A stretch of DNA of 64,000 nucleotides from Streptomyces atratus (lineage in GTDB: Bacteria > Actinomycetota > Actinomycetes > Streptomycetales > Streptomycetaceae), in the NCBI RefSeq assembly GCF_014648655.1, contig NZ_BMRN01000033.1, forward strand, positions 21,190 to 85,189. The letters are read 5' to 3'. The stretch's first letter is position 1. The number at the start of each line of letters is the position of its first letter. Shown piece after piece: positions 45,031-53,579 of this stretch. The notes below the pieces were generated by a model that was not told the origin of the DNA, did not search any database, and was given only the letters and a program-made list of their open reading frames with translations. Position numbers and translations under genes: made by a program.

Positions 45031-46884
45031 GGCTCTTCCTCTCGTCCTAGGCCTTGCTCAGGTGGGGTAGGGGTTTGCACTTCGGGACGGGACGCGGTCC
45101 GAGCCGCTGGCTGTGGGATTCCTGCCGTAGTGATGTGCTCGCCGGCCGGGGACAACCGTGCCGCGGGCCAAGTGGGCGGTTCGGTGGTGGGAAGCGGGGG
45201 TGCCGCCGCCGGCGCGGCGGACGTACGAAGGGTGAGCCAGGCCGCCCGCAGTCCCGTCTTTCCAGTGGAGTCGACCCCGACCCGGATCAGTCGCGGTCCA
45301 TGGTTGCGACGCTCGGACCGGCACCGTTGAGATTGATTGCGTTGCCACCGGGCGGCAGCACATAAGTGAGATGAGCGGTGAACCCGCCGACAGGGATGGC
45401 GCCGGGCCCGTGAATCCGCAGAAGGCGGTCACGGTCACACGGACAGTGCCCGTGCCGCGTGGTGATACGGCCGCCAGGGCGGGATCGGGGGCGGAACGCC
45501 AGTCACCGAACGGGGTCCGTACGACGGCGTCCATCGGCCGCCCTGAGGGTGATTCGGTGCCGTGGTGTGCAGCAGACTCCGTGCTCCGGCGGGCCGGGCG
45601 TCGTACGGAGGAACAATCGTCAGGGAAGCTCGCATGGTGCCCCCAAAAGAGGTCACATGGGCCGCCGCGCCAGTCGGCACCGGCTACCGGCACCGACTGA
45701 CGGATCCAAACCCCTCCCACGGGGGTGCCCATTGCGGCAGTCACGCCCAGCAGATCCCCAGGTCTTCACCTCACCTGGATAGCTACAAGACGAATGAACA
45801 GCCGCTCCCCCGGGGAGGGTGGGCGGCCCACCGGTTTGGATAGTGACAGTTATCCTCTTGGCCACATATGACAGCAACAAAGCTGACGGGCATTCACCCG
45901 AATGGCGCAGTTGTAGCAATATGCTCGTCACCCACATCGGACTGCTCGAAGACTCCCTGCGAAGTTCCACCATCAACCATCCGGGCGAAGTGGTTCATGC
46001 GCGTGGGCGGCCCGCGATGCCGTGAAATCGGTGCCACAAGGTTCAACTATGCGGCTTGGTGAATCGCTTCTTCTGATTCCCTTTCACAACCATCTGCAAC
46101 GCCCGTTCTTGGCGTGATCCGTTCGGCGTGATCGCGCGTGGGAATTCGATGGGCGGTGGCACTACATGGCGGAGCCGTAAGGTGTCATGACATCGCGACC
46201 CTCTAGTTCTGTGCGCCGTGTACTTCGGCATCGTCACCGGCACCCATGGCTCGGCTGAAAACCGCACCGCCGCAGTCCGGATCACCCGCGACATCGCGAA
46301 TCAGCCCGTCCACGGGTGTTGTGAGACGGGCCTGCCGTCTGCTGTGAGCAGGCATGTTGTGCAGCGACCCTGACTCCGGCCAGCACACTGCGCTGATCAT
46401 TTGACCCTGAGTTACGGAATAGTGCAGCCTCGATGCTGCAGCAAATGAAGTGGCATGTCGGCGAGGGGATTGGTTATGGAGCTGATGCCGGATCGACAGG
46501 TTTCCTGTGGTGTCTTCACGTCGGGGTGAGTGAGATCGGGTGACGCTCACCAGCCACACCTGTATAACAATCAGCCGTTTCCACGCTGCACCTCCCGGTG
46601 TCTCGCCTGGATCCCTCTGGAGAGCATATTTATGCGGAAATGAAAATCCCTCCCACGGATAGGTGATCGAGCTTGGAACTTGCAGATGAGACAAGGGGTG
46701 TCTCCTTGTCGCCACCGCATCGATTCAGCCAGATAGTTCCTCGATTGGATATTGCTCCGTGCAGCCGGATGAACGTGAGGGCAACAGTCACTGGGCGGGC
46801 CCGGTGTGGGCCCCAGGCGTTTCGGCATATCTGCACTCCACCTATGTGGAATTTGAGTCGCTTCAGTCGCTGAAAGGAGTACGT
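45031..46884. other. 1.85-kb gene-poor region containing repeat C
   Basis: No convincing gene. One leftward frame between 45300 and 45560 is protein-like (MDAVVRTPFGDWRSAPDPAL, then RGTGTVRVTVTAFCG) but lacks a start and a family. From 45840 to 46400 the DNA is unusually AT-rich for this window and short of open frames, so it may be regulatory, transferred, or decayed. The end holds the promoter for the prim-pol gene. Confidence 0.5.
45803..45840 (+). repeat. GC-rich interspersed element, copy C
   Basis: Reads CGCTCCCCCGGGGAGGGTGG then GCGGCCCACCGGTTTGGA. Downstream, GACAGTTATCC and CATTCACCCGAATGGCGCAG match the sequence after copy A. Confidence 0.65.
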
Positions 46885-48009
46885 ATGGTTCCTGAGCTGC
46901 ACCTATGTGACAGCAACTCAGGCGGGAGGGGAGCGTCTCAAGCGGCAACTCCGTGGTCTGACGCCTTGCCGATCGCGCTGTGGTGCGCCCGGCGGGGCCG
47001 GTCGGTGCACCCGCTGGCTGTCCGGCGCAAGACACCCCGGGCCAATTGCCACGACTGCCGAAAACCGGGCCACAGCTACCGCGAGTGCCCGTGTATCCGG
47101 GCCGGCCGTCGGTGTCACGGCTTCCACTTCGCGACGACCGATGCCACGTGTATCCGGGCATGGTGGGCGGAACGGCCCGGGTTCGGGGTAGGTGTCGCGT
47201 GCGGACCGGCTGGTCTGGCCGTCATCGACGTCGATGCCCACGAGACACCGCTGCCCGAGCGGGACCGGCAGCTGCCCGGCATCGCGATTCCCCATTCGGT
47301 GTCACTGCACGGACTCCAGCACGGATTTCACAGTCTCGTGCTCCTCGCGGTGCTGCGGGGTGCGGAAGACTCCGCCCAGGATGTGTCGACGCTGCGGGTG
47401 CGTACTCCGTCCGGAGGGCTGCGCATCCGGTACGTCGCTGGGCCGGGGTACACCTGGCGGTGTTCGGCGGGCTCAAGTCCGGGCCGGGCGCCGGCCTGGC
47501 AAGTGGATGTACGCGCCCACGGCAGTCACATTCTCGCGCCCGGGACAAGGGCAGCCGCCGGAACGTACCGGGCTCTCAAATCGATGCACCGCCCGGCACG
47601 ACTGCCGGACCGGCTCGTCGTGGAGCTTGTCCGGAACGGCCACCGTCCTGTGCCACCTGCCCAGCGGGACCGCGCCACGCCTGTGCCGCAGCGTGCCCGG
47701 GAGGCTGTCCTGGCCGCAGATGGCGGCTTGAGCCTCGCGGAAGCGACCCTGGCCACCGTCCTGACCCCGGTCCTCGACTGCACCGCTGTGGCAGAAGGGG
47801 CAAGCTCCAGTGCCAGGCTCAACCGAGTCGCCCATACCGTGGGCGGTCCGGTCGGCACAGGCCGCCTGGCGGTGCACGATGCGGAAGCGGCCCTTGCGGC
47901 GGCCGCGGTTCAAGCGCGCCCGGGCCAGGAACGCCGAACACTGCGCATCATCCAGTCCGGGATGCTTGCGGGCAGCCGCCGTCCCCTCGATCTGGGAGAC
48001 CGTGGGTGA
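46885..48009 (+). CDS. Bifunctional DNA primase/polymerase (prim-pol) of an integrative element
   Basis: A 374-residue archaeo-eukaryotic primase-like protein with the prim-pol N-terminal domain. The entry region is ALPIALWCARRGRSVHPLA, a CHDCRKPGHSYRECPC Cys/His cluster follows, and the catalytic DxD is D115-V-D117 in VIDVDAH. Such proteins start replication of actinomycete integrative and conjugative elements and plasmids together with a helicase. The ATG at 46885 follows AAAGGAGT; the frame is open farther upstream without a ribosome site. It overlaps the next gene. Confidence 0.9.
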   Translation: MVPELHLCDSNSGGRGASQAATPWSDALPIALWCARRGRSVHPLAVRRKTPRANCHDCRKPGHSYRECPCIRAGRRCHGFHFATTDATCIRAWWAERPGFGVGVACGPAGLAVIDVDAHETPLPERDRQLPGIAIPHSVSLHGLQHGFHSLVLLAVLRGAEDSAQDVSTLRVRTPSGGLRIRYVAGPGYTWRCSAGSSPGRAPAWQVDVRAHGSHILAPGTRAAAGTYRALKSMHRPARLPDRLVVELVRNGHRPVPPAQRDRATPVPQRAREAVLAADGGLSLAEATLATVLTPVLDCTAVAEGASSSARLNRVAHTVGGPVGTGRLAVHDAEAALAAAAVQARPGQERRTLRIIQSGMLAGSRRPLDLGDRG

Positions 48010-49546
48010 ATCACGCACCGAGCCACGACGACGGGCCGTTCGACCCTCAGACGGGCCGTTCGACCCTCAAGAGGTCGCGCGCCAGATTCTGCTCGGCTCG
48101 CCCGCCAACACCGTCCCGGCGCAGGCCACCAAGAGAGCTGTTCCGACGGTGATGCGGGCAACCGAGCACGGTCTGCTGCCCGACACTCTCAGTGACCGTG
48201 GCAACGCCAAGCTGTTCGTCGCCTTGTACGGGCGGGACTTCAGGCATGTGCCGGGCCTGGGCTGGTACCGATGGTCGGGCTATCGATGGGTGATCGACGA
48301 GGACGACACCGTACTGTGGGCGGCCGGTGAGATGGCCGAGAGGCTGGCGGAGACCGACCCGCACGGGCGGCACGGCGGGGCGGAGCTGCGCCGGCATCGC
48401 CGACGGGCTCTGGCTACGTCCGGAATGATGGCCATGCTGATGCAGGCCAAGGCCGCGCCGGGGATGGTTCTCAACGCTTCGCTGCTGAACGCGGAACCCT
48501 ATGCGCTGTGCACGCCGGACGGGGTGGTCGACCTCCACACAGGTCTGGTCGCCGCGCCGGATCCGGAGACGCACTGGCACTCGCGTGCAACGAGCGTCGA
48601 AGCCCGGCCGATGGGAACACCGCGCTGGCAGCGGTTCCTCACCGACACGTTCGGCGACGACGCCGCCGGCCGTCAGATGATCGACTTCCTGCACGAGCTG
48701 CTGGGTTACTCGATCACCGGGGACGTCGGCGCGCAGGTCATGCCGTTCCTGTACGGACAGGGGAAGAACGGCAAGAGCGTTCTTCTGGACGTCATGGTCA
48801 AGCTCATGGGGGACTACGCGGATGCCGCCCCGCCCGGTTTCCTGATGGCGCGGTCTTTCGAAGGGCACCCCACCGATCTCGCCGAGTTGCATGGCCGACG
48901 CATCATCGTCTGCTCCGAACTCAAGCCCGGAGACCGCTTCGACGAGTCGCGCGTCAAGTTACTGACCGGCGGAGACCGGATCAAGGCCCGCAGGATGCGG
49001 CAGGACTTCTTCAGTTTCGCCCCCACCCATAAACTGTGGCTGCTCGGCAATCACCGCCCCGAGGTGGTCACCGGCGGCTACGCGTTCTGGAGCCGGATGA
49101 GGCTGATCCCGTTCGAGCGGATCGTCGCTGACGACCGGAAGGTCGAGAACCTCGCCGACGTCCTGGTCACCGAAGAAGGGCCCGGCATCCTGCACTGGCT
49201 CGTCACCGGCGCACGCCGCTATCTGAACGGCCCTCGCGACCTGACCGGCCCCCCGCAGGTACGCATCGCCACCTCCGCGTATGTGGAGACCGAAGACCAC
49301 ACGGGCCGGTTCCTGGGCGAGTGCTGCACAGCGGATCCTGCCCTGCGTGCGGAACAGACCCAGCTCTACAGCAGCTACCGGAACTGGTGCCGACTCAAGG
49401 GCGCCAACCCGATTTCCTCCCGGGCGTTCGCCGCACGTGTGCGTGAGACCGTCGGCATCGCCACACCCAAAGAGATGATCTTTTCAAACCAGCGCAAGTT
49501 CTACCCCGGAATCGGGCTGAACTCTGATTTTGGAGAGAAGGCATGA
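48002..49546 (+). CDS. P4/D5-type primase-helicase (SF3 ATPase)
   Basis: A 514-residue protein with a D5-N domain followed by a superfamily-3 helicase. Walker A is GQGKNGKS at residues 252-259, Walker B is RRIIVCSEL, and the sensor region is KLWLLGNHRPEV. It would unwind and prime element DNA together with prim-pol. As written, translation starts at GTG 48002, inside the end of prim-pol, with GGGAGA upstream. A GTG at 48006 overlapping the prim-pol stop (GTGA) is probably the ancestral start, now out of frame because of a 20-bp duplication at 48031-48070. Confidence 0.9.
   Translation: MGESRTEPRRRAVRPSDGPFDPQEVARQILLGSPANTVPAQATKRAVPTVMRATEHGLLPDTLSDRGNAKLFVALYGRDFRHVPGLGWYRWSGYRWVIDEDDTVLWAAGEMAERLAETDPHGRHGGAELRRHRRRALATSGMMAMLMQAKAAPGMVLNASLLNAEPYALCTPDGVVDLHTGLVAAPDPETHWHSRATSVEARPMGTPRWQRFLTDTFGDDAAGRQMIDFLHELLGYSITGDVGAQVMPFLYGQGKNGKSVLLDVMVKLMGDYADAAPPGFLMARSFEGHPTDLAELHGRRIIVCSELKPGDRFDESRVKLLTGGDRIKARRMRQDFFSFAPTHKLWLLGNHRPEVVTGGYAFWSRMRLIPFERIVADDRKVENLADVLVTEEGPGILHWLVTGARRYLNGPRDLTGPPQVRIATSAYVETEDHTGRFLGECCTADPALRAEQTQLYSSYRNWCRLKGANPISSRAFAARVRETVGIATPKEMIFSNQRKFYPGIGLNSDFGEKA
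48031..48070 (+). repeat. Tandem 20-bp duplication near the helicase gene start
   Basis: ACGGGCCGTTCGACCCTCAG at 48031-48050 is followed by a copy ending in A instead of G at 48051-48070. Twenty is not a multiple of three, so it changes the frame. Both copies encode GPFDPQ, in different frames. Confidence 0.88.
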
Positions 49547-49788
49547 GCGTCCTCATCGAGCCCGGCCAACTTGCCCACGAGAACGCCCTCGTCTGGCTCG
49601 AGGACACCGGCGCGCTCGAGCATGTCCGCCAGGGTCTCGACCGGCTCCCCAGCCGCCGCGGAAAGCCCGCGTACCACCGCGACGGCCGTATGGTCGGCTA
49701 TTCCGTACTCGGCCCCACCTCCCGCTCCTCACGCGCCTCAGGCACCTCCCTGCGTCGCGTCTTCTGGCTCCTGCCCCACGACCGGTGA
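49543..49788 (+). CDS. Small element-associated hypothetical protein
   Basis: An 81-residue basic protein with VLIEPGQLAHENALVWLEDT and RGKPAYHRDGRMVGYSVLGP in the middle. It overlaps the helicase stop by four bases (ATGA), forming the third gene of the replication operon. No HTH or catalytic motif is obvious. It probably assists or regulates replication of the element. Confidence 0.75.
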   Translation: MSVLIEPGQLAHENALVWLEDTGALEHVRQGLDRLPSRRGKPAYHRDGRMVGYSVLGPTSRSSRASGTSLRRVFWLLPHDR

Positions 49789-50222
49789 TGGGCAGCCCGA
49801 CGGTCGCTGCAGCCTTTGAAGCCGAACTGACCGCTGTCGACGGCATCGCGGAGGCTTTGAACGGCCTCACCACACCGTCTGCGTCGCTTCGGACGGCGAC
49901 CGCGACGGCGTCCAGGCGAAATCTGGAGATCGTCGCGTTGAGCGACCACTTCGCGGGGCGCATCATCAGCGCCGACGACGTCTCGACCGGCAAGCCTGCT
50001 CCCGATCTCTTCCTTCACACGGCCCGCTCCATGGGCGTGGACCCCGGGCGGCGCGTGGTGATCGAGGACAGCGCGTACGGAGTCCAGGCAGCCGGTGCCG
50101 CCGGAATGGGGGCCTCGGGCATTGCGGTGGTCTCATACCGGCCTCGCGGCTGGAACGGTCGGGCGCGACCGTGTTCGACGACATGCGCGAACTGCCCGGG
50201 CTGCTGGCGACCGCCACCCACT
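49789..50222 (+). pseudogene. HAD phosphatase relic
   Basis: The translation contains STGKPAPDLFLHTARSMGVD (motif III Lys) and VVIEDSAYGVQAAGAAGMG (motif IV Asp pair) of a beta-phosphoglucomutase-like HAD enzyme. The N-terminal part with the nucleophilic DxD is missing. The C-terminal end (RLERSGATVFDDMRELPGLL) is in another frame, with the shift near 50120-50145. Unlinked in function to the replication genes before it. Confidence 0.68.
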
Positions 50223-50750
50223 GAACATCTGCAGCGCCGCGCCCCCAACCGCCCGAAGGGCATCTCCATCGCGCAGAACAACAGCCACTCGGGCCACGCA
50301 CCAGCTTGCCGCCGCACGGCCGGTCTGCGCCGTGGTGGTGGCCTTCACTGCTCGTTGAAGCGGTAGGTGGCGCGTTTGGGGTCCGTCCTCGCCAGGACGC
50401 CGACAGTGGCCAGACCGCGGAGGGGTTGCCGATCGGGGGCCTTCATCTCTGCCGGCCTCAGTCCGCGCATGCAGCCTCTTTGCAGGGCGCGCTTGAGGGC
50501 GGCGCTGTGTCCGCGGAGGATGACGTTCTTGTCGTCGCGGAGGTCGTCGGCGGGCACATAGCCGTCACCGGGCACTACCAGTTTGACGATGCGACGGGCG
50601 CGCTTGGGACTGTAGCGGGTCGATCCTCAGCCAGTCTGTCGGACCGTCAGGCCAGCAATGAGTCCGAGCTTGACGGGAGATCAGCCCCGGGCACGCGATC
50701 CGGGGCACGATAAGCTCACATATCAAGAGTTCTGTCGGGGGAGAGAGAAC
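50223..50750. other. Unassigned region with one possible small leftward gene
   Basis: A 76-codon leftward frame at 50345-50575 (GTG start) reads DDKNVILRGHSAALKRALQR then RLRPAEM-like and ATYRFNEQ. It is protein-like but has no recognised family, so I leave it unassigned. The final part holds the promoter for the HAD gene at 50751, with GGGGGAGAGAG before its ATG. Confidence 0.4.
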
Positions 50751-51287
50751 ATGCCGAAGAACGGAGACTCACGCCCACTGCTCTTCCTGGATGTAGACGG
50801 CCCGCTGAACCCTTACGACGCTGCACCGCACAAGCGGCCTGAGGGGTACAGCACGCATCGCATGCGACCGACCGGCTGGGAGAACCCGTGGACAAAGCCC
50901 CTGCGGGTGTGGCTGAACCACGACCATGGTGCACAACTCCTCGCACTGCCCTACGAGTTGGTATGGGCAACCACTTGGCGGGCAGAGGCGAACGAGTGGA
51001 TCGGTCCGCACCTTGGGCTGCCCGCATTGCCGTTCGTCGACTGGCCCGCGACACCGGAAACCAACGTGCGCCTGCACTGGAAGACTCGAGCACTGGTGCA
51101 GTACGCCGCTGGCCGCCCGTTCGCCTGGGTAGATGATGAACTCGGCCCCGAGGACCGGGAATGGCTCGCAGCTCACCATGACGCGCCCACGCTTCTGCAC
51201 TGGATCAATCCACGTCTCGGTCTCCTGCCGGATGACTTCGCTGTCCTCACGAACTGGGCTACGGCTCTGCCCGAGGCCGCAGCGTGA
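50751..51287 (+). CDS. HAD-domain protein, FCP1/polynucleotide-phosphatase-like
   Basis: A 178-residue protein whose N-terminus LLFLDVDGPLNPYD is the HAD motif I with nucleophile Asp. YELVWATTWRAEANEW holds motif II, and PFAWVDDELGPEDREW the acidic motif IV. This layout is typical of small secreted-free HAD proteins of unknown substrate in Streptomyces. The ATG at 50751 follows a purine-rich GGGGGAGAGAG site. Confidence 0.85.
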   Translation: MPKNGDSRPLLFLDVDGPLNPYDAAPHKRPEGYSTHRMRPTGWENPWTKPLRVWLNHDHGAQLLALPYELVWATTWRAEANEWIGPHLGLPALPFVDWPATPETNVRLHWKTRALVQYAAGRPFAWVDDELGPEDREWLAAHHDAPTLLHWINPRLGLLPDDFAVLTNWATALPEAAA

Positions 51288-51835
51288 CCAGCACGCCCTC
51301 GACGGCCGACTGCCGACTGGTGCTTCCGTCCGCCTGCTTCTGACCGCCGAATACGACGACGGCCTTCGGGCTTGCCTTGCCGCGCTCGACACAGCAAGTG
51401 ACACCCACGCCCAGGAGCAGCGGCCCGACCGCTGCCCTGACCCGCTCGCCCGGCGCCAAGGCACGTTACCGGAAGCGCCGCGACGACCACGGAGGCTGGC
51501 ACCCCGCTACCAGCGCAACCTCTTCGACCGCGTGATCGGCCAGCTCCACCACTGCTTCCAGCAGCGCCCGCGATATGGCGAGGCACTCGCCTTCCCTGCC
51601 CCGTCCCACGAGGTGAGCACGGTGGCGGCACAGCCCGGCACCTCTACTGCCCCGGAGGCCGTACTCAGGGAGCGAAGCTGGTCTGGTGTCGCATCCCCGC
51701 CCGCCACCCCGCCCGCCACCCCGGCTTCCGCGCGGCTCAGCGCCGCGAACGCACCCGCATCCGCAGCGAAAGGCATTTGCTGGGACGGCTGGCCAGCCCT
51801 CGCGGCGTGATCAAGAACCCCGCAAGCCTTCTTCG
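51288..51835. other. Mostly unassigned DNA with an IS110 relic
   Basis: Apart from the relic listed separately, no supported gene is found in this stretch. Confidence 0.4.
51480..51640 (+). pseudogene. IS110-family transposase C-terminal relic
   Basis: The translation YQRNLFDRVIGQLHHCFQQR and YGEALAFPAPS resembles the extreme C-terminus of IS110-type (DEDD) transposases. The preceding block, ARYRKRRDDHGGWH, is in another frame. Less than a quarter of the protein remains. Confidence 0.45.
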
Positions 51836-52402
51836 TTAAAGGCGTCGAGCCGCGACAACCGCTGAACTGGCTGGTGTTGTGAGTATTTCGGTGGCGTCCA
51901 GGGCCGGGTGAGTGAGGTAGAACAGGCGGAGCTCGTCCACTTCGCCGCTGAAACGAGGCGGCCAGTAGGGCGAGGGGGTGAAGTCGTCCAGGATGAGAAG
52001 GCCACCGGGAGCAAGCAGCTCGACGACCCCCTGGGGGTCGTCACGCTTGCCCCCACCGTCGCAGAAAAAGACGTCGAAGGGGGCATGGTGCTCAAGCAGC
52101 CGCCAGTCCCCGGTGAGAACGCTGACGCGCTTGTCGTCCGCGAAGACATTGGCCGCTCGGCGGGCCAGCTCCTGGTCACGCTCTACGGTAACCAGGCGTG
52201 CACCGGCGCCAAGGCCACTGTGCAGCCAGGCGGTTTCCACTCCCGATCCGGTGCCGCTCTCCGCGATGATCCCGTGGGGTTTCGCAGCAGCGGCCAGCCT
52301 GAGCAACCTGCCTACTTCAGGGATGCAACTCTTCTTGAATCCCGCCTCGGAGGCAACACGCTCTGCAGCCACCACGCGGGGCGGAACCGCACGTTCTTCC
52401 AT
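51836..52402 (-). CDS. O-methyltransferase-like class I SAM protein
   Basis: A 188-residue protein. Motif I is IIAESGTGSGVETAWLHSG, motif II contains LVTVERDQELARRA, and motif IV is FDVFFCDGGGKRDD followed by LAPGGLLILDDF. This matches the short catechol-O-methyltransferase-like group. ATG 52402 is used because GAAGGGGG lies upstream; a start nine codons earlier is possible. The substrate is unknown. Confidence 0.82.
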   Translation of the reverse strand: MEERAVPPRVVAAERVASEAGFKKSCIPEVGRLLRLAAAAKPHGIIAESGTGSGVETAWLHSGLGAGARLVTVERDQELARRAANVFADDKRVSVLTGDWRLLEHHAPFDVFFCDGGGKRDDPQGVVELLAPGGLLILDDFTPSPYWPPRFSGEVDELRLFYLTHPALDATEILTTPASSAVVAARRL

Positions 52403-52504
52403 GATCAGGGCCCCCTTCACGGTGAACACGATGCTATCCGCCAGCGGAGGTGTTCGAACGGAGTTCTACCGGCCCGGACCCCGGCGAACCTGCCTGGCGA
52501 TAAC

Positions 52505-53014
52505 CTAGCATCGTCCCCCATGTTCGCAGCGGCCGTCACTGGTCCTCGCCGCCGCTGCCCTCGTCGCGGATCGGGCGGACAGCGTCGATGCCCTGACCGA
52601 TGGGGTCGAGCGGCTGAGGAACCAGGTGAGCACCTGACGACAGTGCCTGTGCCAGCCGCTGCCACAGTCGGCCCGGTCCGTCACCTGCACGATCAGGTTC
52701 CGGGCGGCGCACTCCCACAGGATCCGCTGGTCCTCGACGTCGGGCAGGTCCAGCGGGCATGCCTCGAACCGCCCGGTGAGACTCTCCAGCCACCCGCGCC
52801 GTGCGCACAGGGCTGCGACGACCCGGGCGAGCGTCTCCTCCGGGGTGGTGATCGAGTCCCGCGGGCAGCACCGGTTCCCGACCGGCCCCCCGTCGAAGTC
52901 CCCTTCGTCGTACGCCCAGCGCCAGCCCACGACCCAGCGCCCGTAGCGCTGGACGAGGGCATGCGACATGGCGTCAGCCCAGGCCTTGCCCTCGCCCCAG
53001 TTCCAGGCACTCAT
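52505..53014 (-). CDS. Hypothetical protein with damaged C-terminus
   Basis: A 169-codon frame starting MSAWNWGEGKAWADAMSHAL. The tryptophan-rich GRWVVGWRWAYDEGDFDGG and the CCPRDSITTPEETLARVVAAL segments are characteristic of a conserved Streptomyces family without known function. After CRQVLTWFLS the sequence becomes a Ser/Ala/Arg-rich tail unlike the family, so a frameshift or deletion near 52620 has probably replaced the end. Confidence 0.62.
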   Translation of the reverse strand: MSAWNWGEGKAWADAMSHALVQRYGRWVVGWRWAYDEGDFDGGPVGNRCCPRDSITTPEETLARVVAALCARRGWLESLTGRFEACPLDLPDVEDQRILWECAARNLIVQVTDRADCGSGWHRHCRQVLTWFLSRSTPSVRASTLSARSATRAAAARTSDGRCEHGGRC

Positions 53015-53086
53015 CACAGGGTCGGCGAAGGGAACGTCGGGGCGGCGCGGCACATGCAGCGTCGGCCCGAGCGCGTGCACCACCGG

Positions 53087-53354
53087 CCTCTACAACGGTC
53101 GCGCGAAAGGGGCGGCGACCGCCGAGGAGCGTGAGGAATGGTGGAGCAAGGCGATGGTGCTGCGTGATGTGTGCCGGGCCGTACGGGCCCACGACCGGGA
53201 TCAGCTCATCGAACACATAGCCCTGTGGACCCGAAAGATCGAGGAGCTGGAGTCGTCCGAGCGTGGCTGAGGCGAGCAGCACTTCCTGACCGAGGAGCAG
53301 CTGCAAACCGAGTTCGACGGCACGGTCCGGCGTGCAATTGTCACCCGGCCGTAG
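53087..53354 (+). pseudogene. Hypothetical gene fragment(s)
   Basis: The rightward frame reads AEEREEWWSKAMVLRDVCRA and LIEHIALWTRKIEELE, clearly protein-like, then a stop. In another frame HFLTEEQLQTEFDGTVRRAI continues to 53354. Probably the frameshifted 3-prime end of one gene whose start has been lost. No family recognised. Confidence 0.45.
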
Positions 53355-53579
53355 TTTCGGGAGTCCCGGGCCAGCGGGCCGACCTCGCAGAGGCGGCCGG
53401 CTGCAAGGAGTTCCTGTGCTCGATGCATGTGATCACGGAGAACGGCGGTGAACTACCCGGCGTCCTCGACAACGCCGACGGCGCGGGGGAGGACGAGTTG
53501 CGCGCGCCGGCCGAGAGGGTCGGCGGAGCGACTGCGGCCACTGTCGATGCGCTTGAGGACTGAGGGCTGTCCGAACTGA

